Source: Akkermansiaceae bacterium UBA5688 (lineage in GTDB: Bacteria; Verrucomicrobiota; Verrucomicrobiia; Verrucomicrobiales; Akkermansiaceae). Taken from it: a DNA stretch of 13,083 nt. Below, in pieces: positions 5,691 through 11,382 of this stretch. The position numbers and the translations under genes are program-made. The DNA is taken from positions 1 to 13,083 of the forward strand of contig DIHU01000203.1 of the NCBI GenBank assembly GCA_002420315.1, given 5' to 3'. How positions within the stretch are numbered: the stretch's first letter is position 1; each line of letters starts with the position of its first letter. The notes beneath the pieces are model-generated. The model was not told the origin of the DNA, ran no database searches, and saw only the letters and a program-made list of their open reading frames with translations.

Positions 5691-6605
5691 TTACGCGTCG
5701 ATCTTACGATAGGCAGCCATAAGTGCCTCGAGACCTTCTTGGCCCTTTTTGCTGGCCCCGTGTTCCATGCCGATTACTCCGGTGAAACCTTTTTTACGAA
5801 GGAACTTGGTTACTGCAACGTAGTCTAGTTTTCCTGTGCCCGGTTCCTTCCGGCCTGGTGACGCTCCATATTGAATATAGCTTACTTGGTCCCAAACTGC
5901 TTCGGCATTTGCCACGAGTTTGTCGCCATTGCCGATTTGCCCTTCATGGTAGAAATCCGCGAGCAATTTACAGGAAGGTCGATCAACAAGCTTGCAGAGC
6001 AGGTGGCCATCAGCAAATGAACGAATGAGGGGCTCACCACCGCTGACATTGTGGGAAAGTGGTTCTTGAGCCATGATTATCCCGTGTTCCTCAACAAGAT
6101 CGCAGCAAAGCTTCATGTTGTCGACCGAGGCTTTGATTTGCTCCTCGCGGGTCATTGACTTGTCACGAGCCCCAGGGATCATCGTCATGTTTGTTTGTCC
6201 TGTAATTTTAGCGACCTCAATACCTCGCTCGAGTTCCGCCTTTACTCTCTGCTTTTGTTCATCAGTTGGTTTATTAAACATAGCACCGGATCCACCGGTT
6301 ATGACACAGACTCCAAGGTCCATCTTTTTGTCCTTCATGAACTCGGCAATCTTTTCAATTGTTTCGTTCTTTTGGCCCTTTAGGCCGTTATCTTCCCAAG
6401 CTCGGAAGCCGAGATCATAGGCTAATTTGAGCTGATCAACATAGCTAAGCTTTTTGCCTTTGCCTCCGAAAAGGAGTCCGGGGTGAGGTGCAAATTTAGC
6501 TTTGAAGGGAGTGCCCTTTGCGGCTTCTTTTTGTGCCCAGCTTGATGAGCCAGTCATGGCAAAAATCGAAGCACCAGTCATTTGAGTGAATTGACGTCTT
6601 TTCAT
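5691..6605 (-). CDS. Tat-exported TIM-barrel sugar isomerase, hydroxypyruvate isomerase-like
   Basis: A 304-residue member of the xylose-isomerase-like TIM barrel superfamily, closest in motifs to hydroxypyruvate isomerase (hydroxypyruvate to tartronate semialdehyde). The likely metal ligands are in the expected order: E181 in QEP, D217 and H220 in ADFYH, Q245 in YIQYG followed by PGRKEPGTG (250-258), and E281 in GMEHG. The N-terminus MKRRQFTQ, then a mild hydrophobic stretch and SSSWAQ, is a twin-arginine signal, so the enzyme should be exported folded to the periplasm, unlike the cytoplasmic E. coli Hyi. Verrucomicrobia and Planctomycetes are known for many Tat-exported sugar isomerase/epimerase relatives of uncertain substrate, and this may be one of them. 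The gene ends at the hairpin at 5639-5675. It lies 65 bases downstream of mrp; whether it has its own promoter cannot be seen. Confidence 0.83.
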   Translation of the reverse strand: MKRRQFTQMTGASIFAMTGSSSWAQKEAAKGTPFKAKFAPHPGLLFGGKGKKLSYVDQLKLAYDLGFRAWEDNGLKGQKNETIEKIAEFMKDKKMDLGVCVITGGSGAMFNKPTDEQKQRVKAELERGIEVAKITGQTNMTMIPGARDKSMTREEQIKASVDNMKLCCDLVEEHGIIMAQEPLSHNVSGGEPLIRSFADGHLLCKLVDRPSCKLLADFYHEGQIGNGDKLVANAEAVWDQVSYIQYGASPGRKEPGTGKLDYVAVTKFLRKKGFTGVIGMEHGASKKGQEGLEALMAAYRKIDA

Positions 6606-6644
6606 AAGGTGGAAAAGGATTTATCAGAACAAGCTAAGGTGTGC

Positions 6645-6670
6645 CAATAAAAGAACCCATTCTTTCGCTC
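6645..6670 (-). terminator. Weak hairpin after mrp
   Basis: Directly after the mrp stop, the minus strand reads AAAGAA, TGGG, TTCTTTT, ATT: a six-base stem (seven with a G-U pair) with a four-base loop and a short T run. It has only one G-C pair, so it would be a weak or partial terminator between mrp and the isomerase gene, if it acts at all. Confidence 0.25.
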
Positions 6671-7714
6671 CTAGGCAGAAACGTGATCAAGAAGAGTCTG
6701 TGCAACATTATGAAATGCTGCCGATGCCTTGGATTCGGATGGGCTCAGGAGAGCGGTTGGATCGCCTCCATCACAGCGTTTACCAATGATTGGCTCGAGG
6801 GGAATTTGGCCGAGGAGAGGAACCTTAATCCGCTCGCACTCGCGTTGTGCTCCGCCTTCGCCGAATAGGTGGTAGCGTTTGCCCTGATCACAATCGAAAT
6901 AGGACATATTTTCGATGATACCCAAAATGGGGACGTTGACCTTGGCGAACATCGAAGCGGCCTTGCGAGCGTCGATCATGGCTACTTCCTGGGGTGTTGT
7001 GACGATGATCGCGCCGTCGAGTGAGACGGTTTGAACGAGAGTGAGTTGGATATCTCCCGTCCCAGGTGGTAGATCTAGAACGAGGATATCGAGTTCGCCC
7101 CAAGCAACCTGCTGAAGAAATTGCTGAGTGTATCGGTTGGCCAGTGGACCTCGGACAATCACAGGGGAGTCATCGCTAAGAAGGAAGCCCATCGACATGA
7201 GTTTTAGGCCATGGGCTTCAATAGGAATTATGCGATCCTCGCTATCGGCCTGCGGTTGGTGATGGGGGACCCCCAGCATTAAGGGGACTGAAGGGCCATA
7301 AAGGTCACAATCCAATAGTCCAACTTTGAGTCCCTGTTTTGAGAGCGCGATCGCTAGATTACTTGAAACGGTCGATTTTCCAACACCGCCTTTACCGGAG
7401 CCAACAGCGATGATTCTTTTTACTCCCGGGAGCGAGCTTGTGCCGGTGGACACTTCTCCGGAAGAAGTTGGATTTTGAACATCGATTTCAATCCGCACCT
7501 TTGCGGGGTCTCCCATAAGTGAATCGAGAATGGTGTGACAGTCCTCGAAGATCTTTTGTGGTATTTTGGGATCCTTGGTCTGGATCTGTATTTTCACTAC
7601 CGCGGTATCGTTTTCTATTTCACACGCTTTCACTAGACCAAATGAAATGATGTCCCGTGAAAATCCTGGGTATTTAACATTACCAAGGGCCTTGCTGATC
7701 TCTTCGCTCGTCAT
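6671..7714 (-). CDS. mrp: Mrp/ApbC-family iron-sulfur carrier P-loop ATPase
   Basis: A 347-residue cytoplasmic ATPase of the Mrp/ApbC/NBP35 family, which binds and transfers Fe-S clusters. The N-terminal MIP18-like domain covers about 1-80, followed by a linker and a deviant Walker A, VGSGKGGVGKST (104-115), with the family's signature lysine K107. Next come DCDLYGPS (135-142), the switch DLPPGTGD (214-221), TTPQEVAMID (239-248) and ENMSYF (268-273). The family normally continues with C-x-x-C, the cluster-bridging pair; here only C275 is present and the sequence reads CDQGKRY, so the second cysteine is missing. The C-terminal FGEGGAQ and IPL...G motifs are normal. It starts 31 bases downstream of the rpoN stop on the same strand and is probably cotranscribed with it. 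No Shine-Dalgarno sequence precedes the ATG. Confidence 0.93.
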   Translation of the reverse strand: MTSEEISKALGNVKYPGFSRDIISFGLVKACEIENDTAVVKIQIQTKDPKIPQKIFEDCHTILDSLMGDPAKVRIEIDVQNPTSSGEVSTGTSSLPGVKRIIAVGSGKGGVGKSTVSSNLAIALSKQGLKVGLLDCDLYGPSVPLMLGVPHHQPQADSEDRIIPIEAHGLKLMSMGFLLSDDSPVIVRGPLANRYTQQFLQQVAWGELDILVLDLPPGTGDIQLTLVQTVSLDGAIIVTTPQEVAMIDARKAASMFAKVNVPILGIIENMSYFDCDQGKRYHLFGEGGAQRECERIKVPLLGQIPLEPIIGKRCDGGDPTALLSPSESKASAAFHNVAQTLLDHVSA

Positions 7715-7745
7715 GGGATGACGTTAGCGCGGCGTCCACGGACTG

Positions 7746-9152
7746 CTAGTATTTCTTGCGCAAGTGTGATGGTAAAATACTCAGTTGTTCCCGATACTTT
7801 GCGACGGTACGACGGGCGACTTTAATTCCCTGCTCATTAAGTAACTTTTCGAGCTTGGAATCAGAGAGGGGCTTTCTGCTGTCTTCGCTTGTGATGAGTG
7901 CTTGTAAAGCCTCCCGAACACCTTCATTGGAAACATCTTTTCCATCAGAAGTTTGGTAGCCAGTTGCAAAGAATTTACGCATCTCCATGAGTCCGTGGGG
8001 AGTATCAATATACTTTCCGGCGACCGCTCGTGAAACGGTCGTCGGGTGAACGCCGATTACCTCCGCGATTTCATTCATCGTCATGGGTTTGAGGTGGCGG
8101 GTGCCCTTTTCGAGAAAGGGTTTTTGGCGGTCGACGATCTCACGTGCAATCGCGAGTATTGTTTCTTGCCTTTGGTCAATCGCGCGAATGACGGCTCTAC
8201 CTTCTCGAATTTGATTGCGAAGGTAGTTTCGGGTTTTTCGGTCGTCGCCCGAGCCTGAAAGGAGGTCTTTGTATTCGTCGTTGATTCGTAGCCGCGGGAG
8301 GTAGCTCCCCGTCAAGCTTGGTGTCCAGTTGCCAAACTCTTCTGGCTTAATTTCTACGTCCGGTTGGACATAGGGGTTTCCATTATTTTGGAAACGTGAT
8401 CCAGGGGACGGGTCCAGTGTGCGAATATGGTTGATGGCTGCAATGACGGTTTCGAGAGAAAGGTGAAGCTTTTTTGCCAGCTGGGGAAAGTGGTTGCGAG
8501 CAACTTCATCAAGGTGTTCATCAACAATTTCGGCTTCAAGTCCGGATCCGAGCCCTAGGTGATCGAGTTGCAGAAGAAGGCATTCTCGTAAGTCAGCAGC
8601 CCCAACTCCTGGAGGGTCAAAGTTTTGGATAGTGGCAAGGGCATCCTCAAGTCGTTCAAGCGGGATTTGAAGTTTGATTGCAAGATCTTGAAGTGACGCG
8701 TCGAGATAGCCGTGGTCCGTGAGGTTTCCAACAATGGTTTTGGCGTCCCCTTGGCGCTCTTCCGAAAGTCCACTTTCTCGAATCTGTTCAGTCAGATGCT
8801 CTTGTAGGGTCAAAGGGGAGACGATCGAGTTGTAAAAGTGCTCGCGAGCTTCAATGGTGTCTTGTCCCATTCCCTGATTTCGACGCTCCATGATGGAGAG
8901 ATCACGCAAGTCATCGTCGTAAGATTCTTGCCAATCGTCATAGTTATCAGGATCTTCGATTTCGGTGTCTGTGATTTCGTCGAGCGATTCGTGTTCTGTG
9001 ACGTCTTCAAGGACAGGGTTAGTCTCCATTGCCTGATGAAGTAATTGGCCTAGTTCGAGAGTATTAGCTTGGAGTATCTCCAGGCTTTGCCGCATTTGTG
9101 GGGCAAAGTTTTGTTGCTGGGATAGCGACTGCTGAAGTGAGGCTTCTGCCAT
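7746..9152 (-). CDS. rpoN: RNA polymerase sigma-54 factor
   Basis: A 468-residue sigma-54 with all regions. Region I, glutamine- and leucine-rich (QQSLSQQQNFAPQMRQSLEI) with LLHQAMETNPVLE, covers 1-50 and is where activator ATPases act. A strongly acidic region II runs about 50-90 (rich in D and E), then the core-binding domain (100-260, with NFDPPGVGAADLRECLLLQL-type motif near 177-196). The DNA-binding helix-turn-helix is at about 357-395 (MNEIAEVIGVHPTTVSRAVA), and the RpoN box ARRTVAKYRE is intact at 446-455, recognising the -24 promoter element. Length is typical. Promoters using this factor need an AAA+ activator; none is encoded in the window. It faces the UDP-glucose pyrophosphorylase gene across a 128-base divergent gap and leads into mrp. 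Confidence 0.97.
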   Translation of the reverse strand: MAEASLQQSLSQQQNFAPQMRQSLEILQANTLELGQLLHQAMETNPVLEDVTEHESLDEITDTEIEDPDNYDDWQESYDDDLRDLSIMERRNQGMGQDTIEAREHFYNSIVSPLTLQEHLTEQIRESGLSEERQGDAKTIVGNLTDHGYLDASLQDLAIKLQIPLERLEDALATIQNFDPPGVGAADLRECLLLQLDHLGLGSGLEAEIVDEHLDEVARNHFPQLAKKLHLSLETVIAAINHIRTLDPSPGSRFQNNGNPYVQPDVEIKPEEFGNWTPSLTGSYLPRLRINDEYKDLLSGSGDDRKTRNYLRNQIREGRAVIRAIDQRQETILAIAREIVDRQKPFLEKGTRHLKPMTMNEIAEVIGVHPTTVSRAVAGKYIDTPHGLMEMRKFFATGYQTSDGKDVSNEGVREALQALITSEDSRKPLSDSKLEKLLNEQGIKVARRTVAKYREQLSILPSHLRKKY

Positions 9153-9177
9153 GGGTGTACTCGCAAATTACTAAAAA

Positions 9178-9199
9178 ACACCCAGGTGTAAAGGTGTAA
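9178..9199. repeat. Tandem 8-base repeat with an overlapping palindrome between rpoN and the UGPase gene
   Basis: AGGTGTAA occurs twice head to tail at 9184-9191 and 9192-9199. The first copy also forms an inverted repeat with ACACCC at 9178-9183 (ACACC, CA, GGTGT), and a related GGGTGTAC lies at 9153-9160, just upstream of the rpoN start codon. The placement in a divergent promoter region fits a regulator binding site, but no known operator is recognised. Confidence 0.4.
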
Positions 9200-9280
9200 G
9201 CAGAAATTATGCCATATTTCATAAATTTATCGCTTTTACGATCCTTTGGATTCTGCGAAGACAACTTCTGCAAGCCGCTT

Positions 9281-10672
9281 ATGAGTGCCCTAGAAGATCG
9301 AATTCGCCAAAAAATGGAAGAAAATGGAGTGATGCACTCCGCGATTTTAGCCTTTATTCGGGCTTGCCGCCTAATTGCCAGCGGTCGCTCGGCATTAATA
9401 CCTGAAAGTGAAATTTCTCCAGCCCAGTCGGTGTTAGATTATGGGGAATTAGAGAATTCGGACGCTTTTGATCCAAGTTTGCTAGCAAAAACCGTGGTGA
9501 TTAAATTGAATGGTGGCTTGGGAACTAGTATGGGGCTCGAGAAGGTGAAGAGTTTATTGGAAGTTCGTCCCGGGGTCGCATTCCTCGATTTGATGGCGCG
9601 CCAGATTTTATCACTCCGTGCCGATACAGGTGCTCAGGTGCGCTTCTTGCTGATGAATAGTAAATCAAGTAGCAATGATACTCAAAGCTACCTGACTAAA
9701 GCGGTGCCTGGAATCGGTGACCCTTCCGAACTAGAGCTCCTCCAAAATTGGGTTCCTAAATTGGTTAGGGAAACCCTTGAGCCGGTTAGACATTCCGATA
9801 ATCCAGAATTGGAATGGTGTCCACCAGGGCATGCAGATGTCTATCCAACCTTGGAAGGAAGCGGCTGGCTGGATCGTCTTTTGGGTGATGGAGTAAAATA
9901 CGCTTTTATCTCAAATAGTGATAATTTAGGAGCCGTCCTCGATCCGACCTTGCTATCCTACTTTGCAAAGGGAGATCTCCCATTTTTGATGGAAGTGACT
10001 CGACGGACTGAGGCTGACAAAAAGGGGGGGCATCTGGCAACTCGCAAGGAAGATGGGCGCTTACTTTTACGCGAGGTTGCGCAATGTCCAGACGCTGATC
10101 TCGCTACCTTCCAGGATGTTGAACGTCACCAATTTTTTAATACCAACAACATTTGGGTGAATCTCGAAAAGCTAAAGACAGTCATGTCTTCCTCTGGAGG
10201 GGTTCTAGAATTGCCAGTTATTCAAAATGCTAAGACGGTCGATCCGCGAGATTCCTCGTCTGCGGCCATCTTTCAACTAGAGCAGGCGATGGGGTCAGCT
10301 ATTGAATGCTTTAATGGAGCCGCCGCTGTAAATGTGCCGCGTTCACGCTTCGCTCCGGTGAAGGGAACAAGCGATCTTTTTATCCTGCGTTCTGATGCGT
10401 ATCAAGTGGGTGAAGACGGACGGGTTCAGTTGGTCGATTCTCGTCACGGTGAGCCGCCAGTTGTCAATTTCTCGTCAGAATACAAGCTAGTTGATAGCCT
10501 AGAAAATCTCGGGCAACCATCGTTACTTGAAGCCGATCTCCTTGAGATTTCGGGTCCTGTGGTGTTTGCGGAAGGCGTTGTTATTAGGGGCGAAGTGAGG
10601 ATTCTAAATGACTCTAGCGAAGTGAAAATCATTGCTCCCGGAGTCTACTCGGATCAAACGCTGTTACTGTAA
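9281..10672 (+). CDS. UTP--glucose-1-phosphate uridylyltransferase, eukaryote-like UGP2 type
   Basis: A 463-residue cytoplasmic enzyme making UDP-glucose and pyrophosphate from glucose 1-phosphate and UTP. It belongs to the UDPGP (UGP2) family and not to the shorter bacterial GalU family. Nucleotide-binding loop LNGGLGTSMG (76-85) with K90, then LLMNSKSSSNDT (123-134), CPPGHADVYPTL (180-191), FISNSDNLGA (209-218), EVTRRTEADKKGG (238-250), FFNTNNIWVNL (285-295) and the C-terminal APVKGTSDLFILRSDAY (358-374) with the catalytic-type lysine K361 are all in family order. A beta-helix-like tail follows. The frame is open to an ATG at 9209, which would add 24 residues; I prefer 9281 because it gives the usual family length and leaves room for a promoter. 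Neither start has a Shine-Dalgarno sequence. UDP-glucose feeds glycogen or trehalose synthesis and glycan assembly, which pairs well with the sugar-phosphate HAD enzyme downstream. Confidence 0.92.
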   Translation: MSALEDRIRQKMEENGVMHSAILAFIRACRLIASGRSALIPESEISPAQSVLDYGELENSDAFDPSLLAKTVVIKLNGGLGTSMGLEKVKSLLEVRPGVAFLDLMARQILSLRADTGAQVRFLLMNSKSSSNDTQSYLTKAVPGIGDPSELELLQNWVPKLVRETLEPVRHSDNPELEWCPPGHADVYPTLEGSGWLDRLLGDGVKYAFISNSDNLGAVLDPTLLSYFAKGDLPFLMEVTRRTEADKKGGHLATRKEDGRLLLREVAQCPDADLATFQDVERHQFFNTNNIWVNLEKLKTVMSSSGGVLELPVIQNAKTVDPRDSSSAAIFQLEQAMGSAIECFNGAAAVNVPRSRFAPVKGTSDLFILRSDAYQVGEDGRVQLVDSRHGEPPVVNFSSEYKLVDSLENLGQPSLLEADLLEISGPVVFAEGVVIRGEVRILNDSSEVKIIAPGVYSDQTLLL

Positions 10673-10760
10673 GAAGGGGCGTATTTTTGTTGCCTTGATA
10701 ACAGTTGCGATTGTTGCTTGTCAGTCGCGTGACTTTACTTCATTTCGCTTCCACCGATGA
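10632..10760 (+). CDS. Possible tiny lipoprotein-like open frame (doubtful)
   Basis: A short frame overlapping the end of the UGPase gene encodes, from a TTG at 10632, a 42-residue peptide: a basic lead with KRCYCKKGR, a hydrophobic run IFVALITVA, a lipobox IVAC and a 13-residue tail QSRDFTSFRFHR. Its TGA at 10758-10760 overlaps the ATG of the HAD gene as ATGA, the junction seen twice in the transporter operon. Against it: there is no ATG or GTG, the TTG lacks a convincing ribosome site and the mature peptide would be only about 13 residues. It may be chance. Confidence 0.25.
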   Translation: MLPESTRIKRCYCKKGRIFVALITVAIVACQSRDFTSFRFHR

Positions 10761-11365
10761 CTCAATATGATTTGAAAATTCCCAAGCCGGATTACAAGGC
10801 CTTGATTTTTGATCTTGATGGGACATTAGTGGATTCGATGCCAGCGCACTTCAAAGCTTGGTGCAAGGCGCTTGAGGACCAGGGGCAGCCCGGGGTTTTT
10901 CCCGAGGACGTATTTTATGCAATGGGCGGACGTCCGACTAGGGATATCGTTGAAGTTATTAATGGTGAACAGGGCCTTCATCTTGATGCAGATCAGGTAG
11001 CGTCGTCTAAAAAGCGGCACTACCTCAAGAATCTTTCGCTCGTCGAATTGATCCCTGCGGTAGCAAAAATTGCAGAGGAAAACCGGGGGAAGGTCCCCTT
11101 GGCCGTGGCGAGTGGAAGCTCCCGGGAGGTTGTTGAAAAGACGCTTCAGGTTCTTGGGATATCTGATTGGTTTGATGAGGTGGTTTCTAGTGATGAGGTG
11201 CCCAATGGAAAACCGGCTCCGGATGTCTTTTTGGAAGCTGCTTCACGAATCGAAATAGCTCCCGAAGACTGTGTCGTGTTCGAAGATGCTCGTTCTGGAA
11301 TCAGTGCTGCACGTGCGGCCGGGATGGAAGTGGTCGCGGTTCCGACGCATCTGCACCTCGACTAA
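10757..11365 (+). CDS. HAD-superfamily sugar-phosphate phosphatase or phosphomutase, YqaB / beta-PGM-like
   Basis: A 202-residue cytoplasmic HAD enzyme of subfamily IA. Motif I is DLDGTLVDS with nucleophile D19 and acid/base D21; motif II is ASGSS with S119; motif III is K152 in GKPAPD; motif IV is FEDARSGI with E176 and D177. A small helical cap follows motif I (about 30-95). The cap sequence HFKAWCKALE and GGRPTRDI is like E. coli YqaB, a fructose-1-phosphate phosphatase, more than like Lactococcus beta-phosphoglucomutase, but these families are hard to separate by eye. The gene lies 84 bases after the UGPase stop and 17 bases before the SNF2 gene, so the three may form an operon; a shared role with UDP-glucose metabolism is plausible for the first two only. 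No Shine-Dalgarno sequence precedes the ATG. Confidence 0.88.
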   Translation: MTQYDLKIPKPDYKALIFDLDGTLVDSMPAHFKAWCKALEDQGQPGVFPEDVFYAMGGRPTRDIVEVINGEQGLHLDADQVASSKKRHYLKNLSLVELIPAVAKIAEENRGKVPLAVASGSSREVVEKTLQVLGISDWFDEVVSSDEVPNGKPAPDVFLEAASRIEIAPEDCVVFEDARSGISAARAAGMEVVAVPTHLHLD

Positions 11366-11382
11366 GCATTGACTCGCTTTTT

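Noticed and set aside
6636..6643. AAGGTGTG near the isomerase start as a further copy of the rpoN-upstream repeat
   Set aside because: Only six or seven bases match and there is no palindromic or tandem context.
9206..9211. CATAAT on the minus strand as a -10 element for rpoN
   Set aside because: The hexamer fits but no acceptable -35 lies at the right distance, and AT-rich sequence makes chance matches likely.
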